DNA of 64,000 nt, taken from Platerodrilus igneus (taxonomy: Eukaryota; Arthropoda; Insecta; Coleoptera; Lycidae). The notes under the pieces are model-generated. The model made no database searches and was not told the DNA's origin. It saw only the letters and a program-made list of their open reading frames with translations. The position numbers and the translations under genes are program-made. Below are positions 11,753 through 21,395 of the stretch, in pieces (positions within the stretch are counted from its first letter, which is position 1; each line of letters begins with the position of its first letter). The stretch is taken from NCBI GenBank assembly GCA_036346225.1, contig JARFIW010000588.1:3229501-3293500 (forward strand), written 5' to 3'.

Positions 11753-12631
11753 CCAGGACTTGAAAGTGATAGTGATAGTGATTGTGACCCCCAAGAACAT
11801 TTAGTGCATACCCACCCGGACTTTAGCAGTGCACCCCATCTTACCCTTAGAAGTAAGTTACAGTTAGATGTAAGCAGACGACCAGATCTTCGGATGCTGG
11901 AGAATTTTATCATGGAGGTAAGACTTAAATTGTGGCGGCTGTACTCGCACAAGCTTTGATTTACATTAATTAGTAGTTTTTGAAATAATTTAACAAGCAC
12001 GTTTTGTGTGTAATGGCGCTAGCCGACATAATGCTTGTGCGAGTGCACCTGATAAATAGGGTGATGCTTTTGCTTTTTTGTGCACTGCTATATGCTTAAC
12101 GCTTATTAGACATTTATTTATATATTTATATAATTATATTTATTTATATTTTATATTTACACTTTATATTTATTAGCATGTATTGTAGTATTTTGTGGCA
12201 TATTTGTTTTGTTTGACGTTCTGTCGCCATTTTGGTTGCAGTATATATTTGGGAAGAAAGAGCAGAATTCAGGTCGCACTGGTAAGCAGAGCCGGCGTCT
12301 GCTATCCGGTATTACGGATCCCTCTCCTCTCATTTTTGCTTGTGTCTTGTTGATCGGGTACACTCCAAAGTCAGCGCCACGGATACCATTATTTACAACC
12401 CTGTTTTTAGTTTTTGTTTTTAGTTTTTGTTTCTGTTTGTCAGATTTATATGTTTGTTAGATTGTTAGAGCTTGTTAGATTTTTATTTAGTTTTTTATTT
12501 AAAGTGGATTAACTATGAAGTTGGAATGAATTAGAAGCCCGATTATTTTCGCGTTTAAACCCAATGTAGTACCTCCGGGTGGAGCATTGGGGACGTGGCC
12601 GCAAGTATAGCGGCCGTTATTCAAATTATAA
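11753..12631 (+). mobile_element. 879-bp retro-insertion with SINE-like 3' tail and 15-bp target duplication
   Basis: Flanked by perfect copies of TGTCACGATGAATCG (11738-11752 and 12632-12646), and excision restores the integrase frame. The long duplication points to target-primed reverse transcription. Near its 3' end it carries the hairpin motif CCAATGTAGTACC...AGCATTGG (12561-12592), also found at the ends of the SINEs at 16371-17027 and 63163-63462. It opens with a 68-codon frame (11756-11959). Possibly a 5'-truncated LINE or a longer SINE relative. Confidence 0.75.
11756..11959 (+). CDS. Short open frame at the start of the 879-bp insertion, unknown
   Basis: The plus frame from 11756 is open for 67 codons to TGA at 11957-11959 and begins mid-protein: GLESDSDSDCDPQEH, then a charged segment ending RLYSHKL. 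No initiator is obvious, so if real it is the C-terminal end of a longer protein, as in a 5'-truncated retrocopy. The acidic Ser-Asp start and basic end match no family I know. It could be chance. Confidence 0.3.
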   Translation, partial: GLESDSDSDCDPQEHLVHTHPDFSSAPHLTLRSKLQLDVSRRPDLRMLENFIMEVRLKLWRLYSHKL

Positions 12632-12646
12632 TGTCACGATGAATCG

Positions 12647-13471
12647 AGGTCGTGACGCAAAATCATTGAATGCGTACATTTGCTTATTTATTTGTTTCAG
12701 TACTAAAGCCATCCATTTGGAACTAGTGTCTAACTTGTCCTCAGACGCTTTCTTGGGTGCTTTACGTCGATTTATTGCTCGAAGAGGCAAATGTATTCAA
12801 ATCCATTGTAATAATGGTACTAATTTCGTTGGGGCCTCTCGTGAAATCTCTCAATTGATGCGACATTCGGCAGGCGTTGAGGGAATCGAATTTGTATTTA
12901 ATCCTCTTGCTGCTCCTCATTTTAGTGGGTTGTGGGAGGTCGGGATTAAATCAGTAAAATCCCATTTAAAAAGAATTATTGATGAACAAATTTTGTCGTT
13001 TGAAGAATTCTCCACGGTATTGATTCAAATCGAAGCGATTCTCAACTCACGTTCACTATGCGCACTGAGTTGCGAACCGCATGACTTTTTATATTTGACC
13101 CCGGGTCATTCTTTTAATGTTGAACCAGTCTCGGTGTTACCAGATCCGGATTTGTTGTCCATCAACCCATCTCGCTTGAATCGCTGGCAACTGTTGCAGC
13201 AAATGCAACAAGGGTTTTGGATGAAATGGAGTGCGAAATACCTGCACACGTTGCAGCAGAAAGGTAAGTGGTTGAGGAATTCCGCTACCCTACCTATTGA
13301 TTCGCTTGTCCTCTTAAAGGAAGAAAATAACCCCCCTCTACAGTGGCGTTTAGGAAAAGTAGTAGATGTTCATCCTGGTAGGGACGGTATCGTTCGGGTC
13401 GCTACAGTCAAGACATCCCAAGGGCTAGTTAAACGTCCTGTGGTGAAACTATGTTTACTGCCAATTACTTA
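12647..13471 (+). pseudogene. BEL/Pao integrase core and C-terminal domain
   Basis: Open frame with AYICLFICFSTKAIHLELV, LRRFIARRGK, then IHCNNGTNFVGA, where the second catalytic aspartate (normally in SDNGTNF) has become asparagine. HFSGLWEVGIKSVK supplies the catalytic glutamate. The C-terminal BEL domain follows: LTPGHSF, RWQLLQQMQQGFW, WLRNS, LVLLKEENNPPLQW, GRDGIVRVATVKTSQG, KRPVVKLCLLP, ending at TAG 13470-13472. It would insert element DNA into the chromosome. The D-to-N change predicts an inactive enzyme. Confidence 0.92.
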
Positions 13472-13579
13472 GTATTTAATGGTATGTACACATATATTCA
13501 CTTATACAAGTTTATCGGTTAGGTTTCTTAGTTAATAGCTCTAATTATTTTTAAATATAAAATAAGTTAGTTCATACTT

Positions 13580-13595
13580 ATTTTGGTGGGCCGGA
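13580..13595 (+). promoter_or_regulatory. BEL-2 purine-rich tract
   Basis: ATTTTGGTGGGCCGGA lies directly before the 3' LTR. The same motif (ATTTTGGTGGGCGGTA) precedes the LTR of BEL-4 at 62701, as expected for the plus-strand primer. Confidence 0.75.
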
Positions 13596-13996
13596 TGTTC
13601 GGTCCCTTTGTCGCACGTTCGCGTGGTTAATTTTAAGTTATTTTAAATTTGTAGTTGTAAATCAAATAGTAAAACTGTCATCCCTTGTTCCCTTATATCC
13701 TGTCGTAAAAATTCCTTGTGCATGTGTAAATAAGTTGAAAAAGGGGTAGTGAAAAACACTCTCTCATTGATATCGAAGCAGAACAGTCGGTTCTTCGTTT
13801 GGTAAAGTGAGTTTGTCAATAGTGCCGCCGACTTTATCGATAAATCCCTAAAAAACACAGTTCAAGTGCAAAGTAACACGTACTATAATCTCGAATACAG
13901 TCCACTTAGCTGAAGAGTAAGGAACTGCAGCTTAGAACAATAAAATCACGCGGAGGTAAGTCCATATATAAAATTATAAGACCCCCGCGCTGGACA
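13596..13996 (+). repeat. BEL-2 3' LTR
   Basis: 401 bp, TGTTCGGTCCC to CGCGCTGGACA, matching 3897-4282 and followed by the target duplication ATGCT. Confidence 0.92.
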
Positions 13997-14013
13997 ATGC
14001 TATATAAGGGTTT

Positions 14014-14355
14014 TGGAGAAATCGCAGGTTCTGATCCATTATTCGATCTCCTCAGAATTGAAATTGATTTTACCTTGGCGAATTCTCAAGAAGTCAATAA
14101 GTAATTAAAAACGAATAAACTAAATTTATACTCGTTGAAGATTGACTCTTTGTTTCACTTTTCTAACATTGGAAAAGACGCACAACACATTCTTTAGAGT
14201 GTCTAGATCGTGCGTGCAATCCTCAGGGAGAACTGAAACCGACTGCTTTTACGGACAAAAAAGTAGACAGACCGTCATTGGTAATAAAATGTACCGACTG
14301 GTAGGAAAACTCGAATGCGTGCACAGACACGTACCTTGTAAGTGAAAACCGAACA
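14014..14355 (-). repeat. BEL-3 3' LTR, internally deleted
   Basis: 342 bp; aligns with 15152-15658 at both ends but lacks the AT-rich middle (counterpart of about 15205-15355). Confidence 0.85.
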
Positions 14356-14439
14356 TACTCCCCCTGTGAACAATCTGAGATCTCCACGAGTGAAAGGAAT
14401 GGAAGATAAAAATACAAAAAGGCAATCAAAGCATAATAG

Positions 14440-14850
14440 AAACAGTTTAATTTGAATGACGTGAGACTGAAAATGAACACACCTCGGTGATGGGTCTAGT
14501 AAAAATCCCAATTTTGGTATTAACCTTAATCGATCGTATCTTGTTATTAACACCGGGGATTACTTTAATGATCCTCGCTAATGTACAATTTAATAGAGGC
14601 ACGTTGTCTTCCCTCACCAGTACCAATTTGTTAACTTCCAGATTTTTAGAATGAGCCAACCACTTGGACCTTGCGTTGGAGACGGTTTAAGTATTAAATT
14701 GACCATCGTTTCCAGAACATTTGCTGTAGATGACGGCATTTTTGCCAAAGGAAAAGTCTGTTTTCAGTAATAGAAACAAGATTGTGATCAGGACGAACAC
14801 ACAAACTTTTGCCAATTAGGAAATGACCAAGACTCGACGCTTTCAAATCA
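14440..14850 (-). pseudogene. BEL/Pao integrase C-terminal domain remnant
   Basis: Minus-strand translation gives GHFLIGKSLCV, then LWQKCRHLQQMFWKRWS, a stop and frameshift, then NLEVNKLVLVREDNVPLL and a segment ending FTRPITEVC, the usual BEL tail. It parallels 13090-13470 of BEL-2. Everything upstream in the polyprotein has been deleted, so this element could move only with proteins supplied by others. Confidence 0.8.
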
Positions 14851-15111
14851 GTCGGATCTTTTGATATAAAACATAACGGACGAGTATTTAAAATTGTACT
14901 ATTCTTGCCAGAACAGTGTTTAATTCTTTAAATGTAAGTTTGGTGTTTCCCACCGTTTGGTACAAATGGTACTTAGCACTTTTTATTAAAGACCTTCAAA
15001 TCCCTTCCCAATGAAGGCTCTGTGGAGGAATATACTTTTAGTCGATACCAGCTTCTGCGGTGAATGCTTTCATTTGATTGGACACATTAGAGCTTTTGAA
15101 GTAGTCACGCA

Positions 15112-15151
15112 GATTCATAGGTCGCTGGTTTAAATCCGGCTCGAAGGACCA
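15112..15151 (-). promoter_or_regulatory. Extended tRNA-Tyr primer-binding region of BEL-3
   Basis: The plus strand reads like the 3' half of an insect tRNA-Tyr, ending CTCGAAGGACCA at 15140-15151, directly against the LTR border at 15152. The match extends through the T arm (GGTCGCTGGTTTAAATCC, two mismatches from the tRNA) and the variable region back toward the anticodon loop. That is about 40 nt, not the usual 18. The encoded CCA shows it came from a mature tRNA by reverse transcription. Confidence 0.75.
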
Positions 15152-15658
15152 TGGAGAAATCTAAACGTTTTAATCCATGCTCGATCTCCTCTGAATTGAA
15201 ATTAATTTTTCCTTCGATAAACTTAATGTAACAAACATAGGCGGTTCAAATAATAAATAATTCCAAGACTCGAACAAGAGAATTCATTACACTATTTATT
15301 CAGCACATGTTAGTTTAATGAATAATTTTAAATCGCATTGGAATACATCATAATTAGTTGTGGCGAATCCTCAAGAAGTCAATAATTGATTGATTGCGTA
15401 TAAACTAAATTTATACCTGTTGAGGATTTAACTGCTTTGTTTCACTTCTCTAATCTTGGAAAACACGTACAACACATTGTTTACAATGCCTAGATCGCGC
15501 GTGCGATCCACTGGGAGAAATAAAACTCACCGCTTTTAAGTACAAAAAGTAAACAGACAGTCATTGGTAATAAAATAAAACGACGGGTGTTGTGCGACAT
15601 AAAAACGGAAACTGAAATGCGTGCACAGGCTCAAAGCTTGTGAGTCAAAACCGAACAG
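15152..15658 (-). repeat. BEL-3 5' LTR
   Basis: 507 bp; minus strand TGTTCGGTTTTGACTC to GATTTCTCCA. Shares blocks with 14014-14355, including TCAAGAAGTCAATAA, GTCATTGGTAATAAAAT and ACCGAACA. Confidence 0.85.
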
Positions 15659-16059
15659 TGTTAAATCTTTGATAGTATTTTAATTACAATTTGTTACGTT
15701 CCGTCTCTGTAACTAAATAATTTGGCTCATACCTAATTTAAAATTTCATATCAAGTACTGTTGCCGCGGTTATTATGCAAGTTTGTTAGAAAGTTCGATT
15801 CCCTTTTAATTAAAATGATTACCTATTCATCAGCCTGTAGTATAAGTATAAGTTAAAGTACATCAATCTATCTCTATTGTTTGATGTGCTCGCATTATTT
15901 AAAAGTATCACCACAAGTTTTATATAAAATAGATTTTTGCATATGTGATTAACGCGTGCGATTCAATTCGTATTTGCCGGTTTCTTTATCTTTAGACGGA
16001 TGTTGAGTACATAAAAGGATACTCAGGAGACAAAAGCGGATGTATAACCTACAGATATT
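15659..16059. other. No feature recognised
   Basis: AT-rich spacer with no open frame of note and no match noticed elsewhere in the window. Confidence 0.5.
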
Positions 16060-16370
16060 AAACAAATGCGGCTTTCAATATTCTTACCTGATGTCCCCAA
16101 AAATACCTTAGAACGTATCTTCCTTTCTATTTCTTCTATTTTTTGTTTTCCACAGATATTTGTTTTCTTCTACTATTTCTATATCCTATTTTTATTATCT
16201 TTGTCTGTCCATGCCATCATTCTCATACATCTGAAAAACAATATTTCAGAAGGCTTCTATCTCTTTCTATCTGCTTTTCATACTGCCCCTATTTTATAGA
16301 CGTCCTGTGCTGTGCTCCACGCATATGTTCTCAACCGGTTTCTTCTTGTTTGTTGTCTTTGATCATAGCC

Positions 16371-17027
16371 TACATTTGATTTTCCAATGCTCCATGCGAT
16401 GGTACTACATTGGCCGGCGTCGCCGTGGATCAATGTAGTAAGCGTAAGACTACGGATCTCAGGTCCCGGGTTCAAATCCCGACGACCGACTGCTTGAAAA
16501 ATAGGTGAGCATTTTCACAAAATTAGCTCGTTCGAATGAGAGATTAAATGGAGGTCCCGTGTAGTGTTGTCACGCACGTTAATGATCCCTACCTTGCCTG
16601 GAATGACAAGGGTTCGGCAAAATTCCAAATTCCCAGGCAACAAAACTCGCCTCCTGGCCAATGTAGTACCTTCAGGTGGAGCATTGGGAATGTAAATGAA
16701 CGGTACTACATTGGCCAGGAAGCGAGTTTTCTTTTAGCTAAAATTTTGAACCGAAGATACTACATTGGCCTAGAAGCGAATTTTTTTACCTAAAAAATTT
16801 GGAACTTTGCCGAACCCTTGCTGTTCCAAGCAAGGTAGGGATCTTTACCGTGCGTGACAACACTCACACACGGGACCTCCATTTTACCTCTCATCCGAAC
16901 GGGAGTGTATTTTTGTGAAAAATGCTCGCCTAATATTTTTCAAGCGGACCGTGTCGAGATTCGAACCCGGGACCTTAGGCGTAGTAGTCACACATACCAC
17001 TACGCCACGGAGCCGCCTATTTTTTTT
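16371..17027 (-). mobile_element. tRNA-derived SINE A (minus strand), containing SINE B
   Basis: Perfect 9-bp target duplication ATCATAGCC. On the minus strand the element starts with A-rich sequence, then a tRNA-like head with A-box-like GTGGCGTAGTGG and B-box GGGTTCGAATCTC. A body with AAATGGAGGTCCCGTGTG follows, and the element ends with the hairpin tail at 16371-16415. SINE B is inserted within its tail, flanked by 15-bp copies of GGTACTACATTGGCC. Confidence 0.85.
16416..16701 (+). mobile_element. SINE B nested in SINE A
   Basis: 286 bp between duplications at 16401-16415 and 16702-16716. It has a tRNA-like head with B-box GGGTTCAAATCCC, the same body as SINE A (AAATGGAGGTCCCGTGT; CAAGGGTTCGGCAAA) and the tail CAATGTAGTACC...AGCATTGGGAATGTAAATGAA. 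Its orientation is opposite to SINE A, making a large inverted repeat. Confidence 0.85.
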
Positions 17028-17136
17028 ATCATAGCCGCTGTTCTTTCTTGTTAGATGTACTTCGATCCCCTTCTATCGTTTTCTAATTATATGCCCTATT
17101 TTACTGAGATTCAGTGATATGGAGGGGCGGGGAGGC

Positions 17137-17700
17137 TCTGTGGTGTATCCATACCGTTTTACACACCTCTAGCGAACATATAAAGTTTATTTTTGTTTCT
17201 TTTAAGATAAATATATCTTGTTTGATATCAACTTATATTAGATTTTTCTAGGGTGTCCAAATCTGTAAATAGATTTTAAATAGGGCCACCCCTTACTAAG
17301 TTACACCATGTTAAAGCCTCGTATCTTTACAATGCACGGACAGCGCCTCTCAGTACCTAAATGTCTGCAATCCAACATACACGCACATTATGTCTCAAGC
17401 ACCATCCTATTCACTTTTACACTGGACAATCTGTTAATTGGACCTGAATCCTAATTTCCCGAGCAATCTAACCCCGTTTGAATTTTTAAAATCGGTCTAT
17501 CCCTGATTTTAGGAAGTTGTCCAAACTTTCCTAGGGTATGACACACAAGTTAGGTCTAGATTTTTCTGGGGAACCCAAATCTTTAAGAATTTTTAAATCG
17601 GAGAAATCCTCGGGAGAATTGTACCCTTATACCTAATATCAAACTTATTAAAATTTGTATAAAAGTATTGCGCGGATTCTATTTCTAGTAATTTTTCAAA
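17137..17700. other. No feature recognised
   Basis: No convincing open frame; includes two related short blocks with TAGATTTTTCT and AAATCTxTAA strings near 17245 and 17550, possibly a diverged internal duplication. Confidence 0.4.
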
Positions 17701-17967
17701 ATTTACCGGAATTAAAAATTGCCATCGGCCTTACTGCTCATTTAAAAAAAAATCTCGTACAACTTTCCATAGATACAATTAACCGCGTAATCGCTCCAGG
17801 CAGCAATTATCGGCTTCAGTTTCAGTATATAGTCAAAGAAGAACAGGTGTTGTACCTATAATTTTTGCTCATCTTTAAAACCTCCTTCGGAAATTTACTT
17901 TAATCTAGACAATAAAAAACTTAGGAGTGCTACCACTTTAAACCTAAGAATAAACAACAAGATAGTT
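17701..17967 (+). repeat. Left arm of a large inverted repeat
   Basis: The reverse complement lies at 18961-19246 with about 10-15 percent divergence and small indels. The arm is itself open on the plus strand up to 17861 (frame 17655-17861, with a segment reading IAIGLTAHLKKNL and SIDTINRVIAPG), so it may derive from the end of a coding region that was duplicated in inverse orientation. Confidence 0.8.
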
Positions 17968-18003
17968 TTATAAAGGCGAGGAAACCATGTTCCAGAGCAT
18001 AAG

Positions 18004-18477
18004 TTGTCAAAGTATCGCCGAGTTGATCAAAATTACAAGTTAAACATGGATTTTTCTGGTGTTGACGTTACAAGTGATGTAAGAGTGTCATTAGGTATCG
18101 ACAAAATAGTAGGTAAGACCATCTTTGTGTTAGGTGAATTTACATCAAATTTTAACCACCCTAACGTGGAAGTTGGTTTTGATTTATACGGTGGTCTGCA
18201 ACCAGTCGTACAAATTATTTGCAATAGTAGAATGTGCCAAAAATATGTTATACAAATGGACTACTTTAAATGGAGAGAGCTTTGCAATTTTCAATTGGAA
18301 TTTAGAATCCTACAATTTACCCAAGAAGCAGCTAACGTAAGATTAAATGGTTTTTCTGGTGGAGATGTTTTAGAATTACAATTGGATCGTGAATTCAAAT
18401 TGAAACGATTGCCGAAACATCTAATAGAAGTGTATCGGTGTCGAATAAATTTCAAGAAGAAAATTTATATAATATAG
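18004..18477 (+). CDS. Unrecognised 157-codon frame between inverted-repeat arms
   Basis: An open frame whose likeliest start is the ATG at 18046 (MDFSGVDVTSDVRVSLGID). The product has alternating hydrophobic and polar segments suggestive of beta strands, no signal peptide, no membrane span, and four cysteines near NSRMCQK. I do not recognise the family. It sits between 0.27-kb inverted arms, so it is likely mobile-element or virus-derived cargo. A second short frame, MEKLRFRNFPEFYEKF, starts at 18564 and stops after about 36 codons. Structure prediction would be the best test. Confidence 0.4.
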   Translation: MSKYRRVDQNYKLNMDFSGVDVTSDVRVSLGIDKIVGKTIFVLGEFTSNFNHPNVEVGFDLYGGLQPVVQIICNSRMCQKYVIQMDYFKWRELCNFQLEFRILQFTQEAANVRLNGFSGGDVLELQLDREFKLKRLPKHLIEVYRCRINFKKKIYII

Positions 18478-18960
18478 AAATTACGAAACATCGGAATGTT
18501 ATTGTGTTACCTGGGTAAGAGTGCATCAAGCTATTAAATTTGCGAGAATTAATCTGTTATAAAATGGAGAAATTGAGGTTTAGAAACTTTCCAGAATTTT
18601 ACGAAAAATTTGTAGGTGGTATAAAAAATGTATGTGAAATACGACGGATGAAGATAGGGTTCAAAGGTTATTAGGGGAAGAGAGCCGTGCGAGTATTTCT
18701 CTGTTTAATAACTGCAATAATTTAAATTACTTGATAGTGTTGGAAACTATTAAATGTCACCCCATCCAGTACTTAGAAGATGCGACTGCGAGGCGAACGC
18801 TTTAGAGATTTGGCTATCCCAGATTAACTCGACTCTGATTACTACAACGGTTTATAAATGTTGCCAATACATTTTATTAAAAACATAATATTTCTTGATA
18901 AAGTTTGTTTTACTTATTTGTATCTCCAACATCAGCAAAAAAATATTAATATACATATTA

Positions 18961-19246
18961 AACTATCTTGTTTTTTTATTCTTAGGATTAAAGTGGTAGC
19001 TCTCCTAAGTTTTTTATTGTCTAGATTAAAGTAATTGTCCGAAGGAGGTTTTAAAGATGGAGTTAAATATAGATGAGCAGAAATTATAGGTACAACACGT
19101 GTTCTTCTTTGACTATATACTAAACCTGTGGCCGATAATTGCCGCCTGGAGCAATTACGCGGTTAATAGTATCTATGGAAAGTTGTACGGGAATTTTTTC
19201 GAAATGAGTAGTAAGGCGGACGGCAATCTTTAATTCCGGTAAATAC
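18961..19246 (-). repeat. Right arm of the large inverted repeat
   Basis: Inverse copy of 17701-17967; ends at CCGGTAAAT, the counterpart of ATTTACCGG at 17701. Confidence 0.8.
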
Positions 19247-19937
19247 AATTAAACATTTACTTATATTAGGAAAACAAAATTTCACTTTTAAATAAATCGA
19301 CTAATCTCGCATGAATAATTATTCCTAGGTTAGTGAACAATGTTAATAAGCTTATAAGTGGTTTGCATTTAACAAATGATATACAAATTGTTGAAACTAA
19401 TGAGTCGGCAATGAGTGAATCATTGAATCTAGTCAAGTATTCGATTTCTTTATTTAAAACAAATTAGATTTTAAATAATAATTAACCGCTATCGTAAAAT
19501 GAGAATTGTGGAACAAACATCTGATACAGATCATAAAAACACTTTTTTGAAGCAGAATATGGAAAGCTTTCAGTGGCGAGCAAAGAGAGAAGTGTGCATT
19601 GTAAATAAAACATTTATATTCTACGGTCGTTTAAAAATGATTGGTGTGTCTCTTTTTCATATAACTATACATGATAAAAAAATATTGAATCAATATTCAA
19701 GAAGATACGAAAAGCTTAAAATTTAAATTTTTATAAAATTTAAAATTACATTATTGTAACTTTAAGTTAATTGCATTAGAGTGCATACAGATTGTTTGAT
19801 TTAAATGGCCCCGCTGTATAGTGAGTTTATTTGTAGTCGGAACTGTAATAAACTATAGATAAGTTTTGAACAAAACAACAGCAATTCTAGGTAGTTTGAA
19901 TACCGAGGTCAATTAGTGGGCGAGAAACAGATTTTTT
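19247..19937. other. Short open frames only
   Basis: Contains a 75-codon frame at 19499-19726 and a shorter one near 19330-19467 (SAMSESLNLVKYSISLF). Neither is recognised; both could be decayed parts of the element around the inverted repeat. Confidence 0.35.
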
Positions 19938-20893
19938 AAATGGCACCCTACCAATTTTATTGCTACAATGGATAGTTCATTAAGTGTCCTTTTATTTTTG
20001 TTGAGCATTCCCTATACCTAAATCTATTACTTTCTGAGATATTTTTGATTTTCTTCAAATTTTAAGAATGTTTTAATTTACATAACTAAAAATTGGAGAA
20101 TATTATAAAACAATTAGTACATTTTGATTAACAATTAACTACACTTATCCAATAGCAATTTTCACTAAAGATATAACAACCTACAATAATACGCTATCAA
20201 CAGAATTCTGCCAGATCAACAATATGCATTTTATAGAAAATGTTCAAGCAGAAAATCAGGCAGGCTTTGAAAAAAATAACTATTACATGTAAAGTGTCAT
20301 TTAGGTTTATTAATTGTAGTGTGTTGTCATTTAGCACATTATCAGTTCTATTTTAAATGTAATCTTTGAAGGAGTTTTCAAAAAAATTTTACCGTGGAAG
20401 AACAAATAGATATGGTTTGGGTATTGGGAGAAAGTTTAAGAAATTGTCTACTTGCATCAAGAATATACCAAGAGAGATATTCTGTTAAATGACAACACAC
20501 CACAATTAATAAACCTAAATGAGATTTTAATTGTAGTTGTTATTTTTTTCAAAGCCTGCCTGACTTCCTGTTTGAACGTTTTCTATAAAATGCATATTGC
20601 TGATCTGACAGAATTCTGTTGATAGCCTATTATTGTAGGTTGTTATATCTTTAGTGAAAATTGTTATTGGATAAGTGTAGTTAATTGTTAATCAAAATGT
20701 ATTAATTGTTTTATAATATTCTCCAATAGTAAGTTATTTTTAGTTATGTAAATTAAAAACATTCTTAAAATTTGAAGAAAATTAAAAATATCTCAGAAAG
20801 TAATGGATTTAGGTATAGGGAATTCTTAATAAAAATGAAAGGACACTTAATGGACTATCTATTGTAGCAATAAAATTGGTAGGGTACCATTTA
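19938..20893. mobile_element. Long-armed palindromic DNA element with HTH remnant
   Basis: Arms 19938-20334 and 20489-20893 are inverse copies of about 400 bp. The 154-bp centre (20388-20484) translates to FTVEEQIDMVWVLGESLRN then a segment ending SRIYQERY. This resembles the DUF4817-type helix-turn-helix found at the N-terminus of insect transposon proteins. Just outside the right arm is ACACACCCTGTATA (20932-20945), a common terminal motif of insect TA-target transposons; the left counterpart is lost. Probably a non-autonomous derivative. Confidence 0.7.
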
Positions 20894-20945
20894 AAAAAAG
20901 TTTTAAAAATTGCATTTTGCGAAACCTGACACACCCTGTATACTG

Positions 20946-21355
20946 TGAAGAAATTTCAAAAGAGTGATATTTACAAATATACTATGATATATAGTAAAAT
21001 TTTCTGCATCTTGAAAATTAACATAAGTTGTGTAATAGTGCAGTGGCAATGTATCGAATCAGGGTCATTTTTTGTAAAAACCGTTGAATATCTCAAAAAC
21101 TAAAAGGAATAGACAGATACAATTTGATATCAGATTAAAGCTCTTTTTATGGGCTTTCTAAAAGTGTAATAATATATAGGGTGTTCCATTAAAAAAAATA
21201 TAAGTTTAATATGCCCTGGAATTATGAAACACCCTGTATGCCTTCAAATATTTTTAAAATGTGCACTTTAGGAATACCTAATATGCCTCCAAATTTTGTT
21301 TACGTATCTTTTATAATAACGGAGTTATCGACCGTTGCCACACCAAAAACTCACC

Positions 21356-21357
<2 letters not shown>
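20946..21357. repeat. Fragments with CACCCTGTA-type termini
   Basis: AT-rich sequence carrying the strings AAACACCCTGTATG (21227-21240) and CTCACCCTGTATATA (about 21350), and a TAGGGTGTTCC near 21177. These look like ends of small TA-target DNA elements. No coding sequence recognised. Confidence 0.45.

Positions 21358-21395
<38 letters not shown>

Larger units (their letters stand above)
3892..14001 (+). mobile_element. BEL/Pao LTR retrotransposon with both LTRs (BEL-2)
   Basis: The element proper runs 3897-13996 and is flanked by a perfect 5-bp direct repeat ATGCT (3892-3896 and 13997-14001), the usual BEL/Pao duplication size. Order: 5' LTR, tRNA-Tyr-like primer site, gag with zinc knuckles, aspartic protease, reverse transcriptase, RNase H, integrase with C-terminal domain, purine-rich tract, 3' LTR. 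Two later insertions (8273-10907 and 11753-12631) account for about 3.5 kb, so the original element was about 6.6 kb. Stops and frameshifts make it inactive. Confidence 0.93.
14014..15658 (-). mobile_element. BEL/Pao deletion derivative with two LTRs (BEL-3)
   Basis: On the minus strand: 5' LTR 15658-15152, an extended tRNA-Tyr primer site, a short remnant of the integrase C-terminal domain, a purine-rich tract (CAGGGGGAGTA before 14355) and a 3' LTR 14355-14014. Gag, protease, RT and most of integrase are gone. The 3' LTR lacks about 150 bp of the 5' LTR. Flanks GGTTT and GTGTT are too different to call a target duplication. It starts only 12 bp beyond the BEL-2 target duplication. Confidence 0.85.
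16060..17110 (-). pseudogene. LINE C-terminal fragment split by nested SINEs
   Basis: The pieces 16060-16370 and 17028-17110 are contiguous in the LINE copies at 29390-29700 and 31150-31500. On the minus strand they cover the region that in the 31.2-kb copy reads FEMWCYRRMMKIPW. The 657-bp SINE insertion lies between, flanked by ATCATAGCC on both sides (16362-16370 and 17028-17036). The frame is not intact. Confidence 0.75.

Noticed and set aside
14223..14553. Overlapping minus-strand frames rich in Phe and Leu
   Set aside because: They lie across the BEL-3 LTR and its border and do not continue the BEL coding frame.
15112..15151. tRNA-Tyr gene or pseudogene
   Set aside because: Only the 3' half is present, it carries an encoded CCA and abuts the LTR border exactly, so it is a retrotransposon primer site.
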